NCBI GenBank assembly: GCA_002286855.1
Contig: NRSV01000007.1
Location: forward strand, 659,507 to 723,506
Direction of reading: 5' to 3'
Source: Bipolaris cookei
Lineage: Eukaryota; Ascomycota; Dothideomycetes; Pleosporales; Pleosporaceae
Length of the DNA stretch: 64,000 bases
Part shown: positions 1 through 10,999 of the stretch, piece after piece
Numbering within the stretch: the stretch's first letter is position 1
Layout: every line of letters begins with the position of its first letter
Made by a program: the position numbers and the translations under genes
The notes under the pieces: generated by a model
Told to the model about the DNA's origin: nothing
Seen by the model: only the letters and a program-made list of their open reading frames with translations
Databases searched by the model: none

Positions 1-356
1 GGGGGGGGGAGCAGAACGCACCATAGCCCGTGAATCGTCCAGCTATCATCTGGTCCTGTAGCAGGCGATGCATCCCAAAACTGTGTCTGGAGTAGCTGAC
101 CGCCAGGGGCGTTGAAACAGCATAGATTCTCCACGGCAGTCGTGTTGTGGCAGCTCAGCTGCGCATTGGGGCACGCCTGGGTGAAATCACCCATGACGCG
201 CTGGCTTCCACCGAGGATAATCTGCGCGCCGCCCACGGCGAGCTTGCCTAGAGTCCTGAGCGAAGGCATGGTTGGCGATTCTGCCGCCAGGTTTGCAGAC
301 GACGCAGCCGCATTATGTACTGCGTCCCTCGCTGCATCTACCAAAGTGTCGATCAT
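1..356 (-). CDS. RNase T2 family ribonuclease, first exon (partial, runs off window)
   Basis: The exon reads from an ATG at 356 down to 22, where a GTGCGT donor starts an intron whose pyrimidine tract (the G-run at 1-9) leaves the window. It encodes 111 codons. Residues 62-82 hold the CP..QLSC and Cys-Cys pattern of fungal RNase T2. The exon ends in DDSWTIHGLW, the CAS I active-site motif, in which His109 is the expected catalytic base. The enzyme cleaves RNA through 2',3'-cyclic intermediates and is secreted or vacuolar. A second ATG at 269 (residue 30) precedes a more signal-like, hydrophobic stretch and may be the real start, because residues 1-29 are not hydrophobic. One N-glycosylation sequon (NTT, residue 71) is visible. 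The rest of the protein, including CAS II, lies outside the window. Family assignment is confident; the start is not. Confidence 0.82.
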   Translation of the reverse strand, partial: MIDTLVDAARDAVHNAAASSANLAAESPTMPSLRTLGKLAVGGAQIILGGSQRVMGDFTQACPNAQLSCHNTTAVENLCCFNAPGGQLLQTQFWDASPATGPDDSWTIHGLWCVLLPP

Positions 357-3300
357 GATTCCCACTTTTTAAGTATTCTTTCTGTTCCTCTTGTTAAATT
401 AGGACCTTCTGCTACCGGCAAGGATGGTCCCAGGGTAGAGATTAAGTCTGCCGCTGTGCAACCAAGCTACGACAAGCTTTCTTGTTTCTGGCGGAGCGAG
501 CTCTCCCGTTACGACAGGGCGTTGTACTTCCACGACTTGACGTTACTGTCGCTGATTCGGTAGACTGCAAATATGACTGTGTCTCGATACGGAAGGTCGG
601 TCGTTCAGTCTACGCAGGATATATAGCGCGTAGCAACGGGAATAGTACGCGTCGAATGCGTCGTGTGGATCCAACGGAGCAGCCGATAGACAGTTCTCTT
701 GCGACCCGACTGGCTAGATTGCAAGGGCCCGTAGAAATGAAAGACTACTACTGTATATGAAGGATGAGGAGGGGAATTTGAGACGAAAGGGAAACCGGTG
801 TTTAGCTATGTTGGAGAGAGAGATGGAAGGGTTAAGAGGTACGGCCAGTCATGGCGCGGGATTTAGGCATCACGCTGGGCACAAGGTCACGCAGACTGGA
901 CGGGGTCAGTGCTGGTGTTAGCAGTCAAGATCTACGTATCGCTTTTGGGGGGCCCAGTCAGATGGGCGTTTCATGGCGGTCGGCGGTGCAGCGACATGTG
1001 ATGACGCGCGCGTGGACGATAAGGAACGTCGATTGGCATGCATGTGGTCAGGGGTGATTGGACCCTGATTGTGAGGCTTATCCCCCGTTATGCGCTAAGC
1101 CTAAAAGGGGTCGTGTCAGGTCGGAGATCGGGGTCCTGCCTCGCCTGCCTCGCTGGTGGCGCTTCTTTCCCCTTCAACTTTTCTGTTCGCTATATACTGT
1201 ACGTCACAAGTAACAAGAAGGATTTTACGTAACTTTGATCTCAACAAAGACTACTGTGGCTTTTCTGTTCAACGTTCGAGGCGAGTTTTAGTACCTACCA
1301 AGTGCATTAATATATCAATTCAGACTTGACAGCATGGCGGACTGCTCGATGGTGTTGCCGGAACATCTTTACGTTTCAGGGTAACGGGATATTGCGTATT
1401 TATGTAGGGAGATTAGATGTGTGTTCAGGATGAATTGCTACGGATCTCTGACCACACAACATTTGTAGCAGAACAGCCAACGAAGACGTAGCTTGAAAAG
1501 CTAGCCTAGAGCTAATGGCCTGGTTTTCAAGATTTCAGGCGCGCCCGTTCTCGATCAAAATATGTATGCCTGTTCAAATTCTCCATACTAGCATCTACGG
1601 TGAACATCTTCGAGTACGATTAAGGGATCTGCTGTTCTATGAAACCCTACAATTGGTATTCACACCCTGTTCGCAACATGTAAAGGTCGCCTCCTTTTCG
1701 AGGATATCCTTCCCAACATACACACAAGATACGTCTGCTAGAACTAGCGGTGATAGTTTGAAGACTATAAAACTTTATATCTTAACAGCAGCCGCATTGT
1801 TGAGAATAATTACATTTGGAGAGATATGCACGCTGATATTGATTTGGACATGGCACTGTTGCTGTAACAAAGTAATAGTGAATGTGTTGAATGGGCTCTG
1901 TAGCTAGCTAGCATAAGCGTGAACCGGGTGCAAACAGCAAGGTACAAAGTATGTGCGCGCGGGGCTAAAGAGGGTTTGCATGAATGTAGGAGGGTTACCA
2001 AAAGACAGGTGTGTGTATTCAAAAATTCTTCTTCTTCTTGCCTATCTACGTGCGTACAATGTTCTCTTCTTATGCTCTCTGCTGTGTGCGGGGTAGAGCT
2101 TCCGAGCCATCTGATCGCTGTAACCTTATTACTTATACGGACAGCGACAAACGCTACGACATGTTCTAGCGTTCTGCCCAAAACAGAGCGGACCAAGAAT
2201 CCACCTCCTCCAAAGGGCAGGCTCAACTAGGATCGAAGACCTCCTGCAGGAGAAGGAAAAGGCGGCAGAGATGGGACGCTGACTACTAGACACGGAGCTC
2301 CTCAAACAGTTCCAAGTGGCAAAGGAGATTAAAGGTACAGACATGGAGGAGTGGGCACCATTCCAATTAACCCACTAAAACAAAACTTGTCCTCTGCTCC
2401 CCTCATTAAGGGCAGCACCGGCAGAAATCGATGGACTTGAAGAGGGAGGGGAATAAAACAATGGTACGAAGGCAGAGGTGTTAAGGGGAGGATGCCCATG
2501 TTTGCCCTGTATCCAAAGGCGACTCTCTAGTGTTCATAGACCCTTAGGGGACCCAGGTAGCACTATGAATTTATTTATTTGTTTGTTTGTTTAAGTAAGT
2601 GCGATTGTTTTATGGAAAGAGGCACAAAATGATTATCAGACTTCGTTTTAAATAGATCAGTCCCTATCCATGAGAAAGACACAAAGAATTGCTTAGCAAT
2701 GCTAACGGACAATATACCACCATAGTCCTTATTTGATTTCCCCAACCTATGCTAGCCAGAACAACACCTTGCTGGCGATACACAATATGTACCGAATATT
2801 GGCCTACCACCATAATGTGTACTTTCGCACCGTGGAAGAGGCGCAATCCGATGTCGTACATGTCATCCATCTTGGGGAGGGAATGGTGCAACCCCAGGAA
2901 ATTAGTGAAGTCAAGGCTCTTGGTTGTTTTAGTCGCTCTTTGCATCGCCAACTGCTTGTGACGCACTCACTTAGACATCGTCTGCTGTAAAAAGTGGTCA
3001 TCGCATGCTGGAAGTTGAAATTTTTTCGCTAAATCGTGCAGTAAACTATAGCATGACTTGGCTACAGCGTCTTTTAGATCAAGGTAATGCGAATAGCGTC
3101 AGTAAGGAAAATATTCAAGGGGCGATTACTACAAAAGATGCAAGCACTGTCCTATCTGATATAGTTCTTCATGTATGACATATCATCGAATGTGTAACTT
3201 GGCAAAACAACATAATCTAAGTGGCAAGACAGATTGAGCGCACCGGATGTAGAACGAAGGCCTTACAGCACATGGCAAATGCATCTTACCACTACCATTC

Positions 3301-5357
3301 TAATGTACGCTCGAAGCTCGTAATTTCTTATTCGAGGAAAACGTTACAACAACGTGAAGATTAGATGCAAAGAGAATATACTGAGTGCTACAACATATCC
3401 GCCCACAAAGTATGGTTATCTATGAAAACCTAATCTCTCAGAGTAAGACCCTACCTATCCGAACATCGGTGTGGGAAGAGGGAAGCGGGGTCATTCTTTG
3501 TCCCTTAATCCTAGCCCTAGCAAGTACTTATGTACTGGGATTATACAAACCTTTTCCCCGCCGACAATGTAATTTACGGCTTGTTGTCAGCACTGTCAGC
3601 ATTACCTGGGTGAGCTTAGCCCCTTTTGATATACCATAGCTCCGAGATTGGTACTTTCCCGCCAGCCCAGACGCACCCGTGTACCTCTACCACTGGGCCA
3701 TGCGCCGCGAAGGCACAGCGAGTCTCATTTGAGTTTGCAGCTACTGCATGTGCAAACATGCGTATAGATACAGAACTTTTTATTGAAGCAGTTCCTTTGA
3801 ATGAATACATCTACTTAGGTGCGCTTTGGAATTCGCTAGTCGAGTCAAAGCTCGCTAGACGACACGTGACATATGATGCTACAGATGCTAAAAAGCGCTG
3901 AGTTCCTCCTTAAATTTACGTACGCCTATTCTTCAGCGCCGAGCGTTTCAGCTTCAGTTTTACGTAACTACGCCAAGCAACGTACAGTACTCTACGTATA
4001 TATGCTTATGTACACGCAGCGACTGCTGATTGGCAGGTGAGGTGAAGAATAGATTGACCGGGAACAGTACAGACTTTCTTGTGGAGTCCATGCGCCATAA
4101 GCCTACTGTTTTGAAGTTTCTAACATAAACTTTCCAAGGCACCTTGGTACTTGAATGGCATATTGGTGCTGTGCAGGCTGAACTGTATGTATGCATGTAC
4201 ACACACGGGGGCATGTGTTGATTACGGAAAAGGCAAGGTACCAGCTATATGGACTGGTTACATAAAATAGTGCAAAGCAATGTCTAAAAGAGGTACGTAT
4301 CAATAGTAAGTAGCATTCGCATTCTATCACAAGACACTACAGTTAGGGCGCAGTGGCAAATATGTCATGAGTGAATTTGACGTAAAAATACACTTTAGTC
4401 TTTGGGATAGCGGCCGTGCTACGGATAGTGCATGGCCGTTACATCCGGAAAGCACGCACTCCAAGATTCTGTCGGCCCGGCAGTGGGTATTTGACAGGAC
4501 ATGGGAGATGAACCCGGCGGTGAGAAACTATGTCGCCCTCTGCTCTGTGCGAAGACACTGAATCATCCAGCTGGCGAGACGTGGTGTGTTGGTACAGGAG
4601 AAGAGATATTGGATGTGGCAAAAAAGAATGCGCTGTCCGACTACTTCGGAATCCATGTATAGGCTAGAAGCAAAGAACACGAGAGACAGCAACAAGCGTG
4701 ACATTATGATCTTCGCCAAGGACAATGCAGCCAAACAATTCCCAGCGACCAGTGGAGAGTTTCTATTCTTGTCACCAGCCGGCGAAGAAGCGAATAGGGT
4801 TATCCCGGCAGATGAAACTATGACAGAAGAGGCAGGACATTAACTCTTCACGGCCAAGGGACATTGAATCGGCCCTTGGCTCTGGCCACAGCCACATCGC
4901 CACCTACGATTTCGATTCGATCTTCATGCGAACACTCGATAGCCCCAGGCGCGGCAATACGGACATGCAGCCTTTTTGCAACCCTGATCCTTTGAGAACC
5001 CTGAAGGGCACCTGCACCGGCTGTGGCGCGTTTCCTAAAAACACCGCCAAAATGTGGGGGCATGAAGAGATTCGCCTCGTGTTCGGCTCGCAAATAATTT
5101 CATGCGGGAGCACTGAGGGTAATACGCCGAGCACATTGACCTCATTCCGTCCTCGATAGTGTGTATCCATGCGCAACAGGACCATGATGGGGGGCTTAGA
5201 GAATGAGGCTCTTTGCGTATATAACCCGTCTGACATGTCCCTCTTTCGAAATCCATCATCCAGCTGACATCCACCTTCGCCACTACACCTACAATAACAA
5301 CAACATAATCTAATAAATCATCAACCACCACCACCAACACCACCACCAACAATCAAC
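357..5357. other. Gene-poor 5 kb interval
   Basis: No coding region I can support. The stretch has short unrelated open frames on both strands, a TTTA/TTTG simple repeat near 2567-2595 and a possible decayed coding fragment near 2170-2640 (see findings). The last 140 bp are the promoter of the PhiA-like gene. The upstream region of the RNase T2 gene lies at 357 to about 800. Confidence 0.6.
5218..5224 (+). promoter_or_regulatory. TATA box of the PhiA-like gene
   Basis: TATATAA lies 134 bp upstream of the ATG at 5358. It is followed by a leader rich in CA and ACC triplets (about 5265-5355), a composition typical of highly expressed fungal genes. The assignment rests on position and sequence only. 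Confidence 0.5.
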
Positions 5358-5939
5358 ATGAAGTTCATCACCGCTGCCGTTGCCTCGAGCGTCGCTGCTC
5401 TCGCCGTCGCCAGCCCCCTCCAGACCCGTGCCGACGACACCCCCCTCTTCTGGACCTCCAAGCTCTTCGCCATTGCCCCCGGCACCGACTTCGACGGCAA
5501 ATTCCTACAAGCCGCCAACGGCAGTCTGCTCATCGGTCTGGCGAACCAGGGCGCCTCATGCGGCCCTGATCCCCGCAACTACGCAACCTTTGTCTTCGGC
5601 AACAACACCCTCTCCCTCTACACCGCCAACCCGCCCCAGCAATTCTACAGCGCCGCCGACGGTATGGGCCAGGGCAACATCCGCTACACCACGGGCGTTG
5701 AGTCCATCCCACGCAACGCTCTCCGTGAGGGCTTCTTCATCGACAACCACGGCACCCTCAAGTTGCAGTTCTCCCCTACGGGCCCTGTCGCCGGTCTCCA
5801 GGCTTGCCCTGGCGCCAGTGCCGGCCAGTACAAGGTCTGGATGGACACCTTCGAGCACCCTGCCGGCCAGAACTGCACAAAGTTCCTGGCTCGCGTCGAT
5901 AACGACTGGAGCCCTGAGAAGTGCCAGTACCTTGAGTAA
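5358..5939 (+). CDS. Secreted cell-wall protein, PhiA-like
   Basis: An intronless gene of 193 residues. Residues 1-19 form a clear signal peptide (MKFITAAVASSVAALAVAS), followed by a monobasic LQTR site that may be trimmed. The mature part has four Cys (68, 150, 173, 189) and three N-glycosylation sequons (NGS 54, NNT 82, NCT 172). The order of blocks (an early Cys near NQGASCGP, GTLKLQFSP, LQACP, then YKVW...NC.KFLARV) resembles Aspergillus PhiA, a phialide and conidial wall protein, but similarity is modest. Third codon positions are strongly C-rich, unlike the flanking DNA. With the TATA box and CA-rich leader this suggests high expression. The ATG context (CAACATG) is good. It could equally be called a PhiA/Ecp2-like secreted protein of unknown function. 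CDS is certain, family moderate. Confidence 0.88.
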   Translation: MKFITAAVASSVAALAVASPLQTRADDTPLFWTSKLFAIAPGTDFDGKFLQAANGSLLIGLANQGASCGPDPRNYATFVFGNNTLSLYTANPPQQFYSAADGMGQGNIRYTTGVESIPRNALREGFFIDNHGTLKLQFSPTGPVAGLQACPGASAGQYKVWMDTFEHPAGQNCTKFLARVDNDWSPEKCQYLE

Positions 5940-6879
5940 AGCGGCCATGCACTACTCTTTTTCTTGTTTCTTTGCTCGAACAACAAAAGTTTGGCTGATG
6001 GAAAGAATGGTGATGGTTAATACGTTGAGTAAACTGTCCTTTGTACATATATGGGGATCCTAGGACGCCTCCTTTTTTGGGAACTTGTTGTTAAATATGA
6101 TACGACAAAATGAATAGACATATTAGATTAGACCAACTGATTTTCTAGACTGCTGTTTGCTGGTTCTGCGTGATATTTTCGTGACAAGAAGGATGTGTGA
6201 TGACCTCTATCTTGATAAGGTGCCAGCTTCGTTTGTCTGCATACCAAATGCTGCTTGGGAAGTCCATTGTTCCTAGAGAGAGAAGTGACGTTGTGCAGGT
6301 GCAAGTAACAATTATATCAGCGGCGCAAGGCTGGGCTGGTGACACAAGCGCTCTAATCTTATCTTATCATATCAGGTGGCGTACGTCCAGTCACGGGGAA
6401 CGCAACCTCGACGCGTCCATACGAAAACAACACATCCTCATCTACTTGCTTCACATACAAAGAGAACGGGCAATATTTGAAGTGTGTAATGGTTTTTTCA
6501 TTGCTTTGAGACGATGAGCGTTACGTCGTAGCGATTATCCCCTCGAAATGTAAACGCCATAAGAAGCGCGGCGCTGGTAAGAGTGAGAGAAAAAAAAAGG
6601 AAAACAAAAAAAAGATATGAAGCGCTGAGACTGAGACAAACGCGCCCGAAACGCCCCGCCAACATACTCGACATAAGAAGAGCGAGAGAGAGAGAAGGAA
6701 CATCCAGCCCATTCCCATCCATATCCACCGGTACTAACGCTGTTGACCGCCCATAGAACCCATAGACTGATTGCAAGACAAAAGGGAATCCGTGAAGGTG
6801 TAGTCTAGCATACGCTTCCATGCCAGACGACTGAAGCAGTTCAAAAGGAAAACAACATCAACAAAGACAAGAATCAAGC
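5940..6879. other. 3' intergenic region between convergent genes
   Basis: About 940 bp between the stop of the PhiA-like gene and the stop of histone H1. It contains A-rich tracts near 6588-6615. No gene or RNA was recognised. Confidence 0.6.
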
Positions 6880-8298
6880 TCATGCCTTGGCAGCCTTTGG
6901 TGTGGCCTTCTTAGGCGTGGTCTTCTTCTTGGGTGTAGTGGCCTTCTTAGGCGCAGCAGCCTTTTTTGCGGCAGGCTCCTTCTTCTCTTCAGTTGCCTTC
7001 TCTTCAGAAGCCTCCTTCTCTTCAGAATCCTTCTTCTCTTCAGAAGCCTTCTTCTTTGGCGCGGCAGTCTTCTTTGCTGCCTTTGCCTTTGGCTCAGCAG
7101 CAGGGGCCTTGCTCTTGGTGACACGACCAGACTTGGTCTTGCTGAGAACGCGCGATACTTCCCCTTCAACAGCGGACTTGGCCGAAGCTGTCTTGCGGGG
7201 CTTGCTAGCATTGGCCTTAGGTTTGGCGGTAGCAGCAGCTTTGGCGGTAGTTGCGGCAGCCTTCTTTGGGCGGCCAGCTGCAGCCTTCTTCTTGGGAGCA
7301 GCCTTAGTAGTGGTCTCAGTCTCCTACGGATTATGTCAGCCTTGGTTATTGGAAGTACGAGCATAATACATACGGTAGCGCTCTCCTCCTTAGTCTCCTC
7401 ATTAGACTCCTCTTTAGTCTCCTCCTTGGGGGAATCCTTGGAGGCTTTTTTGGTGGCAGGGGCCGTCTTCTTCTTTTCGGCTGTCTTCTTCTCAGTCTTC
7501 TTCTCAGTGACCTTCTTCTCAGTCTTAGACTCAGACTTCTTGGTAGCAGCAGCAGGCTTGGCTTCCTTCTTAGCAAGTTTTACTGGTCCAGATGGGCCTG
7601 CGCGACGTGTCAGCAATGTCCAGGTTAAAGGGTGATAAGCGACGCTAGAGAAACGCGTCACGGGTTATGTTGTGGCGGAAGGACAGGCACTCACCCTTGG
7701 GACGCGCAAAGTCACCCTTGTCCTCACCAGAGGAAATGGCGCGGTTGACGTGGCCCCTGAAAGCAACATCGCTGAGGTTGCCGAGCTTGTTGTTGGCCTG
7801 AATGTACTTTTGAATGGCTTGACGGCTGCAGGGAAAAGTTAGTAAGGATTCTGACAGGCGCGTGTTGCGACAAAAGCACAACGCGGCGCGAAAGCAACAA
7901 CATCAACATGAGATGGGTTTACTAACCTTGATCCATTACGTTCCTTAAGCTGTATCGCGAAAAGAGCGCGTCAGTAATCATGTTCATCAAGCTACACAAG
8001 GTGGAGGATGTGCGGTGTTGGGCCTTGCGCGGTGATGCGCTGGCGTCGCAATCCCCGGTGCGGGGGGAACTGGCAATGCGCCTGGGAGGATAGACTTACG
8101 TTGATGATGGCATCCTTTACCATGTCTACAATACAAAGTCAGCATTTATCGGCGATCATGGTGCAACAGATTATGGACGCATAGAGGTTGCGCTGGTGCT
8201 GTGCTGGGGGTATAGAACATACCGATGTAGGAGCCATGTGCAGGGGCGGCAGAGGGGGCCTTTGCCTTGGAAGCGGTGGTGGTCTTCTTGGGAGGCAT
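6880..8298 (-). CDS. HHO1: Linker histone H1 (six exons)
   Basis: Exons joined in phase are 8298-8223, 8125-8100, 7949-7927, 7825-7695, 7597-7374 and 7323-6880, giving 307 residues. All introns are GT-AG and 49-150 bp long. Residues 23 to about 92 are the winged-helix globular domain (SYIDMVKDAIINLKERNGSS, then RQAIQKYI and the RAISSGEDKG turn) that binds the nucleosome dyad. The tail is Lys/Ala/Pro-rich with repeated KK, TPKK and AAKK motifs, as in fungal H1. Two acidic blocks interrupt it: one at the end of exon 5 with repeated KEE, and one in exon 6 with repeated SEEK. Exons 2 and 3 are very short (26 and 23 nt), so automatic predictors may miss them. The nuclear, chromatin-compacting role is established for the family. 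Confidence 0.93.
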
Positions 8299-8442
8299 TG
8301 TGTGGATTAATTTGGATAGGATAGCAGATGCGTGGGTGAAGCTTGAAATGGGCAGGACAAGACCAAGAGCGATTGAGAGGTTGTGGTGGTGTTGGGAGGT
8401 TTGCGATAGGGCAAGAGCGCGCGTGCAAGTGGGGGGCGGCCA

Positions 8443-8449
8443 ATTTATA
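8443..8449 (-). promoter_or_regulatory. TATA-like box of histone H1, with adjacent CCAAT
   Basis: On the minus strand TATAAAT lies about 145 bp upstream of the H1 ATG. CCAAT on the plus strand overlaps it at 8440-8444. Position and sequence are the only evidence. Confidence 0.4.
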
Positions 8450-9932
8450 GGAATCTCAGCGCCTGTGTGATCCAAATGCGCTCTTTTTCCCAACCCGCAA
8501 AAAGTGCGCTAACACTCCATCCCCTTCAGCAACCTAGAGCGCTTCAGGGTGATCTCGTCTCGTTTGTTTGCTCTCGTAGACTAATCCAGCCTGTCAGTTG
8601 GGGCGCGTTGCGGTGCCCATGGAAGCGCACGCGTTCAACCCCTCCCCTCTTCCCTCTTCCCTCGTCCCTCTGTCCCTCTGTCCACCTGCCTCTACATCCA
8701 TAAGCTTTTGCCTCGACCAGACTTTTGCCCGCGTGCCCAAAGTCGAGCGCTTTTTGTTTTTCCATGCGTGTACCAATAGTGATCGACATTAATTCTACTT
8801 TGACCCTCTCTGCTTCGACATGGCCTCAAGTTTTGCCCAGCTAACTAATCCATCATGCAAATGCATGCTACAACATCTCGCCCGCCCATGTAGGGGCGCG
8901 TCTCCTTACCTGCCTCGTCTTTTCTTGGTCTGACCGTCTATCTGTTTCTCACCCCGAACGTTCTCGGCCATCCAAAATTTTGACTTTACGCTAGTCTTGG
9001 TGGTGTTTGGGTATTCTACGCGTTGCGTTCCGCCTCCTTCCGTGGTGTTTCGCTTGTGCACAAAGATACTCCGATTGCCCTTCCCCAGCATACTCGACAT
9101 AAACGAAATTCTGACGAAAATAAGGCTCATCTCACCAGCTTTCAGGGACTGTATCGTTGCATATCTCTTCCCGTGTACAACTCCTCTGGCAATCGTGTCA
9201 AGTCGATGACGTGTCTCGTAATATGTGTCAGGTGAGAGTATGTCACGCGCCTCAGGAGGTAGCTCTACCCAATGTCCTCGTCTCAGCACCCTCTTGATAC
9301 CAATCCCTCAATTCTTTCTGACGTTGAGGAGCGCTTCTCTGCTTATCTATCTATTATGTTTTTTTTCTGCGTAGTCGTAGCTATTTGCGTTGTCCAGTAG
9401 TCACACCGAGTCGACGCGTTGTTTTGCGGTTGTTGGCGGGGTTGCTTGTTTGACACACCTCAACAATTACTGGCAGCACTAGACGTATGACACCCAAGGC
9501 ATACCTACTCTCCCAACTGGGTTTCTACCTGTGCTGCTTTTGCGTCAGCTGTATTAGGATGTGTTGTGGTTATGAAGTAGAGCAATGTTGATTTTGTGCG
9601 CGTTGTTCGCAAGAACGTTCCCCGTCGGAGTTTGCACTGGTACCACCACGCTCATCATCACAGCTGTCCAAAACAATTATGCTGCGAATGTACGATTAAG
9701 ACTGGCCGTGGCACCAATTTGAACGGACAAACAGTTGAATTTAAATGGAGCCTAGACTTAGTGATTTTTCGAAAGGTTCTACAGCATCTCGATGGCTACG
9801 AGCCTCACCTTGAATTAGACAGCCCCCGGCCTCGATCTACACCAAATTGAATGTAACTACGTAGATACTTGAAGACCTCACCAGCTTGCACGTCTTATAT
9901 AGCCTTCGGGCTTAGACAGGACGTTGAACCAC

Positions 9933-9952
9933 AATAATAATAATAATAATAA
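9933..9952. repeat. AAT trinucleotide microsatellite
   Basis: Six to seven consecutive AAT units, in non-coding DNA. Confidence 0.85.
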
Positions 9953-10999
9953 CAATACAGCATCGAGATGCTGTCTCTACTCTCGACCCTAGCAATCCGC
10001 ACCATTATCACCTAAATGCGCAACACCCGGCAATACCATCAACAAGAAAAAACGAAAAGAAACCAGCTATTCTGCAGCCATTATCTATCATCTAAATTTG
10101 CCCAATCGAATGTATCACGGAGGTCCCTGTCTAATCTACACCATCTCACTGTTCTACTACATCCTAGTAGCAACGTTGGAAAACCACCCTTGAAGCACCT
10201 CTGCCCTCTTCTCTGCAATGTTAAGTCAGGTATGCTTCATGGCAAAGCTTACATGTATATACATCTCTTGCTTGTAATATCTAGTATAGTTCAGTATTTT
10301 CGTCAATATAGTTAAATTGGGATACATGGTCTTGAAATTAAATTAAATATTTTTTAGAGAAGATTAGATTTTGATAATTTTTGATGTTTCATACTATATA
10401 TGCTTTCCCTATGTTGACCTAATAAAGGTATCACGTGGTGAATCAACTTGCAGCTGCAATACTATAATGAGGAAGCGAATCGATTGTCTGTATTACTATC
10501 ATGTCCAGTACTTACAGCGCCTGCTCATGTCAACCAATCAGTGTCGCTTATCAGTAGGGCTCGTTCGAGTCATAATTGATTCCAACACCCTAGGAAGATT
10601 AAAATTAAATTGCAACATGCAGTTCAAAGGTATAAAGGATGGAGTGTAATATGTTGTTCATTCGTTGGCTTACTTAGTCCAATCTAATAGTGCCTCTAAC
10701 AGGGTTAGAGCATTCGGGAGATAGTCTTCTTTGAATACCCAGTATGTTTCTGTAGTCTAGCTGAAACATGTCGAGTTAATTCGTATCTTCTCGTTGGAAC
10801 TGATTGTGACAATAAAAGAGAAGCAAGTATTTTCAAAGTTTGGATCTTTTTTTTTTCGCAAGAATAAATACCATTGTAGAAATTATGCGAAGGTGTTGAG
10901 AATGTCGCCAATTGAGATTCGAGTTCGACAGCAAGAAAAACAGCAGAACGCAGTGACTGACACAAGTTTGTTCCTAGACTTAGAAAATGATATGATCGC

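Larger units (their letters stand above)
8299..10999. other. Intergenic region upstream of H1, becoming AT-rich
   Basis: The first kilobase (8299-9300) is H1 promoter DNA with C/T-rich tracts (8636-8690). An AAT trinucleotide repeat lies at 9933-9952. From about 10260 to 10900 the DNA becomes clearly AT-rich and leads into the transposon at 11.0 kb. I found no spliced gene. Confidence 0.5.

Noticed and set aside
1..9. G-run at the window start as a possible telomere or gap
   Set aside because: No TTAGGG units; it is explained as the C-tract in the first intron of the RNase T2 gene.
2664..3001. Overlapping open frames on both strands
   Set aside because: No start context, no domain, and both strands open equally; no family recognised.
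3626..3735. tRNA-like box A (TGGCCCAGTGG) on the minus strand
   Set aside because: No matching box B (GGTTCRANNCC) or cloverleaf could be built; at most a tRNA-derived SINE remnant.
4848..5236. Minus- and plus-strand frames upstream of the PhiA-like gene
   Set aside because: One lacks an ATG, the other overlaps the promoter and TATA box; no homology recognised.
8906..9289. 127-codon minus-strand frame
   Set aside because: No recognisable domain; composition like surrounding non-coding DNA.
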